A stretch of 64,000 nucleotides of DNA from Bacillus niameyensis (GTDB taxonomy: Bacteria; Bacillota; Bacilli; Bacillales; Bacillaceae_C). Position numbers and translations under genes: made by a program. Under the pieces are notes generated by a model. It was not told the origin of the DNA and made no database searches. It saw nothing but the letters and a program-made list of their open reading frames with translations. Location of the stretch: NCBI RefSeq assembly GCF_001375535.1, contig NZ_LN831197.1, positions 263,150 through 327,149 on the forward strand, read 5' to 3'. Below are positions 53,393-60,754 of the stretch, piece by piece. Within the stretch, counting starts at the first letter, position 1; every line of letters starts with the position of its first letter.

Positions 53393-53441
53393 TTTACGAA
53401 TGAAATCGTTCTGATATAATTACTTAATATAAGCGGTTAAA
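53393..53441 (+). promoter_or_regulatory. Promoter and cre-like site of the second sulfatase gene
   Basis: TTTACG (53393-53398), 16 bases, perfect TATAAT (53415-53420). TATAAGCGGTTAAA at 53428-53441 matches 11 of 14 cre consensus positions and lies just downstream of -10, similar to the ROK operon site. The leader to the TTG start is about 130 bases. Confidence 0.5.
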
Positions 53442-53556
53442 ACTTCCAATAGATTAATTACAAATGATACCGTTCTCAAATATTCTACCATCACTAAAGA
53501 AATGTCTATGCCTGTTTACAGGTGACAGACACAATAAAAAAGGATAGGTGATATAA

Positions 53557-54954
53557 TTGGGCGAAATTAAACAACCGAACATTATTTTTATTATGAGTGA
53601 TGACCATGCGGCACATGCTATTAGTGCGTACGGAAGCCGCATTAATGAAACACCAAATCTTGATAGGATTGCTAACGAGGGAATGAGATTGGATAATTGC
53701 TTCTGTACCAATTCTATTTGTGCGCCAAGTCGTGCTTCTATTTTGACTGGTAAGTATAACCATATCAACGGTGTTAAAACACTTTATCAAGATTTTGATG
53801 CCCGTCAACAGCATGTAGGTAAGATATTGCAAGTGAATGGCTATCAAACAGCCATGATTGGAAAATGGCATTTAGGTCATGGAGGAAACAGTGATCCAAC
53901 TGGCTTTGATTATTGGAATATTTTCCCTGGACAAGGTGCCTATCATGATCCGGAAATGATTGAGATGGGGGAAAAGAAGAAAATCCCGGGGTACGCAACA
54001 GATATAACAATAGATTTATGCTTGGATTGGCTTGAAAAAAGAGATGAAGAACAGCCATTCTTCCTAATGTGTCACCATAAAGCACCACATCGTCCGTGGG
54101 ATCCAGATGAAAAACATCAGCATTTATATGAAGATATTGATATTCCCGAGCCAGAAACTTTCAATGATGATTACGACACTCGTACATATGCTGCTTTTGA
54201 AGCTGAAATGAGGATTGACCGCGATTTACGGAAGCGCGATGTGAAAGGGGAACCGCCAGAAGGCCTATCTGCCTCTGAATTGAAAAGTTGGTATTATCAG
54301 AGGTATATTAAAGATTATTTAAGGTGTATAGCTTCTATCGATGATAATGTGGGGAGATTGCTAGATTACTTGGATGAAAAAGGACTCACTGACGATACAA
54401 TGATTATTTACACTTCAGATCAAGGCTTTTTCCTCGGTGACCATGGGTGGTATGATAAGCGCTTTATGTATGAGGAATCTTTAAGAATGCCATTTTTAAT
54501 TCGCTATCCTCGTTCAATTAAAGCAGGCAGTGCAACGGATGCATTTGCATTAAATGTGGATTTTGCTCAAACTTTCCTCGATTATGCGGGAATTCAGTCT
54601 CCAGAAGATATGCAAGGGACTAGCTTAAGACCAATATTTGAAGGGGCAACGCCTAATGATTGGCAAAGTTCTATGTATTATCGTTATTGGGAACATCTAG
54701 ATCCAGAACATAATGTTGCGGCTCATTATGGAATTAGAACACATAGATATAAATTAATTTGCTACTATGGTGAAGGATTTGGCTTGCCCGGTACAAGTGA
54801 TAAGAAATTAGAACCGGTATGGGAACTTTTTGACCTTGAACAAGATCCACATGAACTAAAAAATGTTTATGATCATCCAAATTATCAAGATGCAGTTAAG
54901 GAGTTAAAAGAGCAATTATATGGTTTAAAAGAAAAAGTAAAAGACTTTGATTAA
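53557..54954 (+). CDS. Second cysteine-type sulfatase, cytoplasmic
   Basis: A 465-residue sulfatase. The formylglycine motif is C55-APSR in NSICAPSRASILTG. N-terminal D15-D16 (FIMSDDH) and the later YTSDQGFFLGDHGWYDKR hold metal ligands; GKWHLG carries Lys and His of the active site. It lacks a signal peptide, like the other sulfatase. The two differ substantially in length and sequence, which suggests different sulfate positions or sugars. TTG 53557 follows AGGATAGGTG. It has its own promoter. Maturation probably depends on the enzyme encoded at 55.7 kb. Confidence 0.9.
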   Translation: MGEIKQPNIIFIMSDDHAAHAISAYGSRINETPNLDRIANEGMRLDNCFCTNSICAPSRASILTGKYNHINGVKTLYQDFDARQQHVGKILQVNGYQTAMIGKWHLGHGGNSDPTGFDYWNIFPGQGAYHDPEMIEMGEKKKIPGYATDITIDLCLDWLEKRDEEQPFFLMCHHKAPHRPWDPDEKHQHLYEDIDIPEPETFNDDYDTRTYAAFEAEMRIDRDLRKRDVKGEPPEGLSASELKSWYYQRYIKDYLRCIASIDDNVGRLLDYLDEKGLTDDTMIIYTSDQGFFLGDHGWYDKRFMYEESLRMPFLIRYPRSIKAGSATDAFALNVDFAQTFLDYAGIQSPEDMQGTSLRPIFEGATPNDWQSSMYYRYWEHLDPEHNVAAHYGIRTHRYKLICYYGEGFGLPGTSDKKLEPVWELFDLEQDPHELKNVYDHPNYQDAVKELKEQLYGLKEKVKDFD

Positions 54955-55077
54955 GTAGATCAATCTTAATGTCATTAAAAAAGATCGTTGCACTTAAGCA
55001 ATAGATTTTCTTTTATCCCTTCAAATTTGTTAAAATAAAAAAAGTTCTCCAAATTATTAGTATGGGGGTGCAACGAT

Positions 55078-55584
55078 TTGAAATTACTTATTGTCAGTGA
55101 TAGCCATGGAGATAGAGTGATATTAAAAGAACTACGAGAAAAATACCAATACGATGTAGATTTGATGATTCATTGTGGCGATTCTGAACTTCGCGCTGTG
55201 GATCCGGCTCTAAAGGGATATTCCATTGTTAAAGGTAATTGTGATTATGATGAAAAATTCTCAAATGAACTTTTGTTAGGTGTGAAAGGGAATAAAATAT
55301 ATGTTACGCATGGCCATTTATTCCAAATAAAATCATCTCTATTAAAGATGTCATATCGTGCTAAAGAGCTTGAGGCTGACTTTGTATTTTTTGGTCACTC
55401 CCATTTGTTAAAGGCCGAAATGATAGAAGGCACTTTGTTTCTAAACCCAGGAAGTATTTTACTTCCGAGAGGCGGGAATGAAAAAACTTATGCTATTGTC
55501 GAAAAAGAAAAACTTGTCTGCACCGTTCGTTTTTATAATGAAAAACATGAAGAACTTACGGAGTTAGGAGTTGTATATAGCTAG
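55078..55584 (+). CDS. ysnB: YsnB-like metallophosphoesterase (YfcE/MJ0936 family)
   Basis: A 168-residue phosphodiesterase with the calcineurin-like metal motifs: DSHGD (D8, H10), MIHCGDSE, GNCDYD, THGHLF and FGHSHL. The family hydrolyses phosphodiesters in vitro; the cellular role of YsnB is unclear. TTG 55078 follows GGGGGTG. In other bacilli the gene directly follows rdgB (ysnA); here the sulfatase cluster separates them. It appears intact. A hairpin follows, then the formylglycine-generating enzyme. Confidence 0.93.
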   Translation: MKLLIVSDSHGDRVILKELREKYQYDVDLMIHCGDSELRAVDPALKGYSIVKGNCDYDEKFSNELLLGVKGNKIYVTHGHLFQIKSSLLKMSYRAKELEADFVFFGHSHLLKAEMIEGTLFLNPGSILLPRGGNEKTYAIVEKEKLVCTVRFYNEKHEELTELGVVYS

Positions 55585-55646
55585 TAGAGGGAAAGAGATA
55601 TAATTGGAAAGCTTATTATCTCTTTACTATACGTTTAAATCAACAA

Positions 55647-55680
55647 CAAGAATCTCGATATAAATGGGATTCTTGATTAT
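55647..55680 (+). terminator. Intrinsic terminator after ysnB
   Basis: CAAGAATC (55647-55654) pairs with GATTCTTG (55668-55675), followed by ATTATTTAT. Confidence 0.65.
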
Positions 55681-55703
55681 TTATAATAATGGGGTTTTAT
55701 ATA

Positions 55704-56660
55704 ATGGAAGAAACACAGAGGAAATCATGTTGTACAACTAGTCGTCCTAACGGTAATAAATCTGCTTTAGCAAAGGAACAACTAATATTTGCCAAAGATG
55801 ATTTGAAAACTGGGATGATTGAAATCCCCGGTGGTGAATTTATTATGGGAACTTCTAGTAAAGAAGGGTTTCCCGCAGACGGAGAAGGGCCTGCACGAAA
55901 AATTAAAGTTGACTCATTTTTAATGGATTCGACAACTGTTACGAATGCCCAATTTTCTGAGTTTGTTAAGGAGACAGGGTATAAAACAGAAGCTGAACAA
56001 TTTGGCTGGTCTTTTGTTTTTTACAGTTTATTGTCTCCAAACATGATTAGAAAGGTTAGACAAGTTGTCCGTGAAACTCCGTGGTGGTACACAGTTGAGG
56101 GAGCGTATTGGTATCAACCAGAGGGGCCGGACTCTAATATAGAAAGTCGAATGGATCACCCTGTTATTCATGTTTCCTGGAATGATGCTAATGCCTATTG
56201 CCAATGGGCAGGAAAAAGATTACCAACGGAAGCAGAGTGGGAATACGCCGCCCGAGGTGGTTTGGAGCAATTGAGGTATCCATGGGGCGATGAGCTAATG
56301 ATGAACGATCAGCATAATTGTAATATTTGGCAAGGAGTTTTCCCGAAACATAATACTAAGGAAGATGGATATGAAGGGACAGCACCTGCTAAGTCCTTTC
56401 CGCCGAATGGATATGGGTTATATAATGTATCCGGAAATGTGTGGGAGTGGTGCTCCGACTGGTTTACAAGAAGTATTCACAATCGAGGGGGCCGGGAAAA
56501 TCCGAAAGGTCCTGACTCTGGAAAAGCAAAGGTGATGCGAGGCGGATCCTATCTTTGTCATGAGTCTTATTGCAATCGCTATCGGGTAGCAGCACGGAGT
56601 TCGAATACTCTAGATAGTTCTTCAGGTAATATCGGATTTCGATGTGTAGCAGATATTTAG
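55704..56660 (+). CDS. Formylglycine-generating enzyme (SUMF1/FGE family)
   Basis: Converts the cysteine of CxPxR motifs in sulfatases to formylglycine, using oxygen and copper. The 318-residue protein shows the family start IPGGEFIMGTSS, then TTVTNAQFSEFV, HVSWNDANAYCQWAGKRLPT, GNVWEWCSDW and the active-site pair C285 and C290 in GGSYLCHESYCNRYR, with the same five-residue spacing as human FGE C336/C341. FRCVAD ends it. It is therefore a true FGE rather than an EgtB/PvdO relative. ATG 55704 is chosen over ATG 55689 because GGGG lies 9 bases upstream. The N-terminus has CCTTSR, which resembles a sulfatase motif. Its substrates are likely the two sulfatases nearby. Confidence 0.92.
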   Translation: MEETQRKSCCTTSRPNGNKSALAKEQLIFAKDDLKTGMIEIPGGEFIMGTSSKEGFPADGEGPARKIKVDSFLMDSTTVTNAQFSEFVKETGYKTEAEQFGWSFVFYSLLSPNMIRKVRQVVRETPWWYTVEGAYWYQPEGPDSNIESRMDHPVIHVSWNDANAYCQWAGKRLPTEAEWEYAARGGLEQLRYPWGDELMMNDQHNCNIWQGVFPKHNTKEDGYEGTAPAKSFPPNGYGLYNVSGNVWEWCSDWFTRSIHNRGGRENPKGPDSGKAKVMRGGSYLCHESYCNRYRVAARSSNTLDSSSGNIGFRCVADI

Positions 56661-56666
56661 ATCAAA

Positions 56667-56700
56667 AAAGTCACCCTATGATCAAAGGGTGACTTTGCTA
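56667..56700 (+). terminator. Intrinsic terminator after the FGE gene
   Basis: AAAGTCACCCT (56667-56677) pairs perfectly with AGGGTGACTTT (56686-56696). Confidence 0.85.
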
Positions 56701-56805
56701 TTTGCAATTAGAGAAGAAGTTCTTTGGATTAATCCTAATGGTGCACAACATGGATTCGTTCATGATTTATTATTCAGTTAATGCACAGTCGATTATAAAG
56801 TTAAT

Positions 56806-56830
56806 AAGAGCGCCAAGCGGAAGCGCTCTT
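56806..56830. repeat. GC-rich hairpin AAGAGCGC/GCGCTCTT
   Basis: AAGAGCGC (56806-56813) and GCGCTCTT (56823-56830) form a perfect stem with a nine-base loop. Its core resembles the AAGCGnAAGCGC word of the repeat elements near 62.0 kb. It may be a fragment of such an element. The surrounding 200 bases show no recognised gene. Confidence 0.4.
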
Positions 56831-56897
56831 AGCAAGAGTGATGAAAGTATCGACATTTCGGATACAGCTTATATAAGTGGCGGAGGATAAAAAATAA

Positions 56898-57029
56898 TTA
56901 AAGAATCGTAGCCCCTATGATAATTAGCAGAATGAAAAGAACAACAATTAAAGCGAAGCCACTACCAAAGCCACGACCACCATAGCTTTCGCCAGCATAA
57001 CCTCCGCCGTATCCACCGAAACAACTCAC
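56898..57029 (-). CDS. YjcZ-family sporulation micropeptide
   Basis: A 43-residue protein. It has a glycine- and tyrosine-rich N-terminal half starting [13 protein letters not shown], and a single C-terminal membrane helix ([19 protein letters not shown]). This layout is typical of YjcZ-family sporulation proteins in Bacillaceae. GTG 57029 is preceded on the minus strand by AAAGGTGGTGA with good spacing, and the stop is TAA at 56898-56900. The role of the family is not well known; members are found in spores. A sporulation promoter is expected upstream but was not identified. Confidence 0.85.
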   Translation of the reverse strand: MSCFGGYGGGYAGESYGGRGFGSGFALIVVLFILLIIIGATIL

Positions 57030-57165
57030 TTAGTTCACCACCTTTCTAATTCAATTTAGTCTATGTCAGTTGTATTCGATTGAACTAGTGATAAGCGGAA
57101 TTAATGGAAAACAGGCGATTACTCGACAGGAACGAATTAATAGCGTTGAAAGGAGTGGATATAAA

Positions 57166-57216
57166 ATGGTAGAAAAAAGTGTTGTGGTTAGTGGGTTGTG
57201 CATCCCATCGAAGTGA
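57166..57216 (+). CDS. Possible 16-residue peptide with strong ribosome binding site
   Basis: AAAGGAGTGG at 57149-57158 is followed after 7 bases by ATG 57166 and a 16-codon frame (MVEKSVVVSGLCIPSK) ending at TGA 57216. It points toward the convergent zinc-finger gene. The Shine-Dalgarno is as good as those of real genes nearby. It may be a micropeptide, or the remnant start of a lost gene. Translation is not proven. Confidence 0.25.
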   Translation: MVEKSVVVSGLCIPSK

Positions 57217-57244
57217 TGTACTTAATGAGAGGTTTGTGGTCACA

Positions 57245-57463
57245 CTACTCAATCTGTTGCAGAGTGGTCTCAGCCCAGTCCGAAAATGAGCCGGTGCCGT
57301 TGCAACTAAGACATGTCGGATCGATAAATGCTTCCGTGGCAAAAAAACCTCTGCCGGAACAGTCGGGGCACGTACCCTTGCGGCGGTTGATATTTATTTT
57401 CTTTTTAGTTTGAATAGCGCTCCATTCAGATATTCTGTTATTTATTTTGTTAAAAATCTCCAT
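57245..57463 (-). CDS. Small DnaJ-type zinc-finger protein
   Basis: A 72-residue protein with two CxxCxGxG-type knuckles, CPDCSGRGF and CLSCNGTGSF, the zinc-binding pattern of the DnaJ cysteine-rich domain. The N-terminus is helical (FNKINNRISEWSAIQ) and basic before the first knuckle. ATG 57463 is preceded on the minus strand by GAGGTGA. There is no J-domain, so it is not a DnaJ co-chaperone; such small proteins are found in many bacilli without known function. Confidence 0.7.
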   Translation of the reverse strand: MEIFNKINNRISEWSAIQTKKKININRRKGTCPDCSGRGFFATEAFIDPTCLSCNGTGSFSDWAETTLQQIE

Positions 57464-57542
57464 ATTAATTCACCTCAGAATTTATTATGAGGAATTCTAA
57501 GGTATATTATTCATCTGTGAGTGTTCAGGTTCAATAAGACAA

Positions 57543-57713
57543 TCAGATCAACTTTGGCTTTAAAACAGTAGGTATGCGATCGTGGATGTCCTTTACAAGC
57601 TCATTGGGTTATCCTTACATGAGTGGGTTTCCAAGTTTCCCATAATCCAGGCATAGCAAAGCTTGATCCGAATAGGAGTTTTGGATCAACTGATTTAGGA
57701 ATCCAACACCATA
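57543..57713 (-). pseudogene. Decayed SRAP (YedK/YoqW/HMCES-like) gene remnant
   Basis: Two minus-strand pieces in different frames translate to parts of an SOS-response-associated peptidase. The first, at about 57713-57611, contains DPKLLFGSSFAMPGLWETWK, which matches the family's FAFAGLYEKW segment. The second, at 57608-57543, reads PNELVKDIHDRIPTVL, which matches the catalytic-histidine segment PNELMxDIHDRMPVIL. A frameshift near 57610 separates them, and both the start (with the catalytic Cys2) and the C-terminus are missing. Intact members form DNA-protein crosslinks at abasic sites. This is a relic; the region between the zinc-finger gene and the tRNA holds nothing else. Confidence 0.72.
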
Positions 57714-57751
57714 TGCTGATAAGCTTTATTACGATATATTGAAATTTGTAT

Positions 57752-57793
57752 AAAAAAAGCGCCAAACCCTTGTATAACACTAGGTTTGGCGCT
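57752..57793 (-). terminator. Terminator of the tRNA-Arg gene
   Basis: AGCGCCAAACC (57758-57768) pairs with GGTTTGGCGCT (57783-57793). The A-run at 57752-57758 becomes a U-run in the minus-strand transcript. Confidence 0.88.
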
Positions 57794-57803
57794 ACTTTAT
57801 TAA

Positions 57804-57877
57804 CGTCCCAGGAGGGATTCGAACCCCCGACCCACAGCTTAGAAGGCTGTTGCTCTATCCTGCTGAGCTACTGGGAC
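57804..57877 (-). tRNA. tRNA-Arg (anticodon TCT)
   Basis: A 74-base tRNA. Acceptor arm GTCCCAG pairs with CTGGGAC, the D-loop is in AGCTCAGCAGGATAGAGC, the anticodon loop reads CTTCTAA with anticodon TCT (decodes AGA), and the T-arm contains GGTTCGAATCC. CCA is not encoded and the discriminator base is G. It is a lone tRNA with its own terminator between ysnB and ysoA. Confidence 0.95.
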
Positions 57878-58107
57878 ACGTCATCGAACGACATTTTTAA
57901 TTATAGATGCGGTTTGTAGAAAAGTCAACACTCTTTTTTAAAAAAACTTGAAAAAAATTCCATTCAATTAAATTTAATCTATACTCTTATTTAATATGAG
58001 TGTATAGGACTTTGCAAGTAAATCGATTTTTTAGTGAGTTCTATTTGTCATCTATAATCTCTTTTGGTACACTATTTTTTAAACTTGAACGATGGGCGGT
58101 TCTAATT

Positions 58108-59112
58108 ATGGGAAGAGAGCATGGAGAGCGGGTGACCGGTAAAATCATACCTTTTCCAAAATTGAAACAAAGGTATTTTGAAAAGGGCTTAGCTTGTATG
58201 GATGAACATAATTTTAAAGAGGCAGTTATGTTATTAAAATCTGCTAGAGACTTGGATCCACAAGATCCGCAAATAGTAGCTGCTTATTTGGCAGCCTTAT
58301 ATGAGAATGGAGATTATGATGAGTCCAAACAAGTTGCTGAAGAACTACTTTATTCTGGAACTGGGCATTACTATGATATTCTTGATATTTATTTAATGAT
58401 TTTGATTCAATTAAATGAATTTGATCAAGTTGTGAATACGTTGGAACCATTATTTGAAGAAAATGAAGTTCCACCAGAAAAGGCAGAGCATTTTTTAACT
58501 CTCCTGCAGTTAAGTAAAAAAGCTACGGCTAATCGAACGACGATTGATGAGTCAAAAATTGATTACGTGTTTGACAAAAAGCTAGGGCTTCATGAACAAT
58601 TGTTGCAGCTTGGTACACTTACCGATAAAAACATTCGTCCATATTTACATTCGTTAATAGACTTGCTTTCTGACGATCATCTCCATCCAATATTAAAAAC
58701 TGTTATTCTAAATGTCATGCGTGAAAATCAAATAGAGCAACAAATAGTAGTAAAGAAGTTAAACAGACAAGGAACATTCACGCCCGCCAATCTTTTATTA
58801 GTACAGGACATGCCACTTTTTAAAGATATGATGAATATATTGGAGAAGGATTTAGGAGATCATAATCCAACTTTATTTAATCAAATTAGTGAAATGACGA
58901 ACCGGCATGCATTTATTTTATATCCATTCGAAGCTTCTCCGGAAATTCCCAATGTTTGGGCAGCAGCATATCGGGGAATGGGATATGAAATGTATGGAGA
59001 AGATTGGGAAAAAGAAGCTGTTGCGGAAAATTATGGAATTACTATGGATGAATTGGAAATAGCATTGGCTTTTATTGTACAATTGGAGCAAATTTCATCA
59101 ACTATTGTATAG
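58108..59112 (+). CDS. ysoA: Tetratricopeptide-repeat protein YsoA
   Basis: A 334-residue cytoplasmic protein with TPR-like helices: YFEKGLACMDEHNFKEAVML and the following LAALYENGDYDESKQVAEEL. The C-terminal half is helical and acidic. The order ysoA-tig-clpX-lonB matches Bacillus subtilis, which is the basis of the name; the role is unknown. The N-terminus GKIIPFPKLKQRY is typical. ATG 58108 is used since the 36-codon extension from 58000 looks non-coding; the Shine-Dalgarno GGGCGG is weak. Confidence 0.85.
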   Translation: MGREHGERVTGKIIPFPKLKQRYFEKGLACMDEHNFKEAVMLLKSARDLDPQDPQIVAAYLAALYENGDYDESKQVAEELLYSGTGHYYDILDIYLMILIQLNEFDQVVNTLEPLFEENEVPPEKAEHFLTLLQLSKKATANRTTIDESKIDYVFDKKLGLHEQLLQLGTLTDKNIRPYLHSLIDLLSDDHLHPILKTVILNVMRENQIEQQIVVKKLNRQGTFTPANLLLVQDMPLFKDMMNILEKDLGDHNPTLFNQISEMTNRHAFILYPFEASPEIPNVWAAAYRGMGYEMYGEDWEKEAVAENYGITMDELEIALAFIVQLEQISSTIV

Positions 59113-59121
59113 TTTCAATAG

Positions 59122-59149
59122 TTGAAAGGTAAGTAACCTGTGTTATAAT
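59122..59149 (+). promoter_or_regulatory. Sigma-A promoter of tig
   Basis: TTGAAA (59122-59127), 16 bases, perfect TATAAT (59144-59149). The leader of about 100 bases contains a small CCGCT/AGCGG hairpin before the tig Shine-Dalgarno. Confidence 0.7.
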
Positions 59150-59260
59150 GTAATGGTTATGCAAGGATTTTGTATCCGAAGTGTATATTACATACTTGAG
59201 CAAAAAAACCGCTCAATCTATAGCGGGAAACTGAAGTATATATAGTTGGAGGTATTAGTT

Positions 59261-60550
59261 ATGTCAGCAAAATGGGAAAAACTAGAGGGAAATCAAGGTG
59301 TCCTGACAGTAGAAGTAAATGTTGAAACTGTTAATGAAGGATTAAATAAAGCCTTTCAAAAGGTTTCAAAACAAGTGAATATTCCTGGTTTCCGTAAAGG
59401 GAAAATCCCTCGTCCATTGTTTGAAAAACGTTTTGGAGTAGAAAGCTTATTCCAAGAGGCTCTTGATTTCATTCTGCCAGATGCCTATGCAAAAGCAGTT
59501 GATGAAGCAGGAATCGTTCCTGTAGATCGTCCTGAAATTGATATTGAGCAAATGGAAAAAGGGAAAGAATTGATCTTTAAAGCAACTGTTACAGTGAAGC
59601 CAGAAGTGAAACTTGGTGAATACAAAGGTCTTGAAGTTGAAAAGCTAGATGATACTGTTACAGACGAAGATGTTAATGAAGAAATAAAAACTCTTCAAGA
59701 ACGACAAGCAGAACTAGTTGTCAAAGAAGATGGCGAAGTTGAAAATGGCGATACTGTTGTCATTGATTTCGAAGGATTTGTTGATGGTGAAGCATTTGAA
59801 GGTGGAAAATCGGAGAACTATTCACTTGAAATTGGATCGAATTCCTTCATTCCAGGATTTGAGGAACAATTAATCGGTGCGAAATCTGGTGAAGAGAAAG
59901 ACATCGAAGTTGCATTCCCAGATGAATATCATGCTGAGGAATTGGCAGGAAAACCAGCTGTTTTCAAAGTGAAAATTCATGAAATTAAAGCAAAAGAACT
60001 TCCAGAATTAGATGATGAATTTGCTAAAGATGTTGATGATAAAGTTGAAACTCTTGAAGAATTAAAAACATCTATTAAAGATCGTTTAACAGAGAGTAAA
60101 AAGAATGAAGCAGACCAAAAACTAAGAAATGACCTTGTTGAAAAAGCAGCTGCAAATGCAGAAATCGATCTTCCAGAAATTATGGTTGACAATGAAATAG
60201 ATCGTATGATGCAAGAATTTGAGCAACGCTTGCAAATGCAAGGAATGAACTTAGAACTATACTTCCAATTCTCTGGTCAAGATGAAGCTGCACTTCGTGA
60301 ACAAATGAAAACTGACGGTGAACAGCGCGTTAGAACATCCCTTACTCTTGAAGCTATTGCAAAAGCTGAAAATTTAGAAGCAGATGAAGAAGCTGTTGAT
60401 GAAGAAATTAAAAAAATGGCTGAAATGTATAAAATGGATGTTGAAGAAGTGAAAAACATTATGGCAGCAAATATGGATGGATTAAAAGCTGATTTAAAAC
60501 TTCAAAAAGCAGTTGAATTTCTTGTTGAAAACAGCAAAACTGGTGCATAA
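59261..60550 (+). CDS. tig: Trigger factor
   Basis: Ribosome-associated chaperone and peptidyl-prolyl isomerase, 429 aa. The ribosome-binding signature is in [21 protein letters not shown] (cited in part). The FKBP-type domain runs from about residue 160 to 245 with [17 protein letters not shown]. The C-terminal chaperone arms are long acidic helices. ATG 59261 follows TTGGAGGT, 15 bases after the TTG that opens the frame. Gene order tig-clpX-lonB is conserved in bacilli. It ends at a strong terminator. Confidence 0.97.
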   Translation: MSAKWEKLEGNQGVLTVEVNVETVNEGLNKAFQKVSKQVNIPGFRKGKIPRPLFEKRFGVESLFQEALDFILPDAYAKAVDEAGIVPVDRPEIDIEQMEKGKELIFKATVTVKPEVKLGEYKGLEVEKLDDTVTDEDVNEEIKTLQERQAELVVKEDGEVENGDTVVIDFEGFVDGEAFEGGKSENYSLEIGSNSFIPGFEEQLIGAKSGEEKDIEVAFPDEYHAEELAGKPAVFKVKIHEIKAKELPELDDEFAKDVDDKVETLEELKTSIKDRLTESKKNEADQKLRNDLVEKAAANAEIDLPEIMVDNEIDRMMQEFEQRLQMQGMNLELYFQFSGQDEAALREQMKTDGEQRVRTSLTLEAIAKAENLEADEEAVDEEIKKMAEMYKMDVEEVKNIMAANMDGLKADLKLQKAVEFLVENSKTGA

Positions 60551-60588
60551 TAAGTAACAACACTCACATAAGATATAAGACTCAAGTT

Positions 60589-60623
60589 AAAACAAGGCAC
60601 GGTTACTTCGTGCCTTGTTTTAT
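60589..60623 (+). terminator. Intrinsic terminator after tig
   Basis: AAAACAAGGCACG (60589-60601) pairs perfectly with CGTGCCTTGTTTT (60609-60621). Confidence 0.92.
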
Positions 60624-60754
60624 CCAAATGAATACATAATAGTGACACCGAGATTAAAAAATGGTTATTGCTTTCTCAAGTATGTTACAATGCAATACAT
60701 AGTTATTGCGCATTGTTATTGATGCTCTTCTAGCTTATTAAAGGGGTGAACATA

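Noticed and set aside
53454-53871. Two overlapping minus-strand frames at the start of the second sulfatase
   Set aside because: They are shadows of the sulfatase coding sequence and its leader.
56702-56890. A 62-codon plus-strand frame after the FGE terminator
   Set aside because: It starts within the terminator region without a ribosome binding site and runs through a GC-rich hairpin. An alternative frame gives another unassignable peptide. It may be an old gene relic, but nothing supports a family.
57198-57413. A 71-codon plus-strand frame
   Set aside because: It is antisense to the small zinc-finger gene, which has CxxCxGxG knuckles and a good ribosome binding site.
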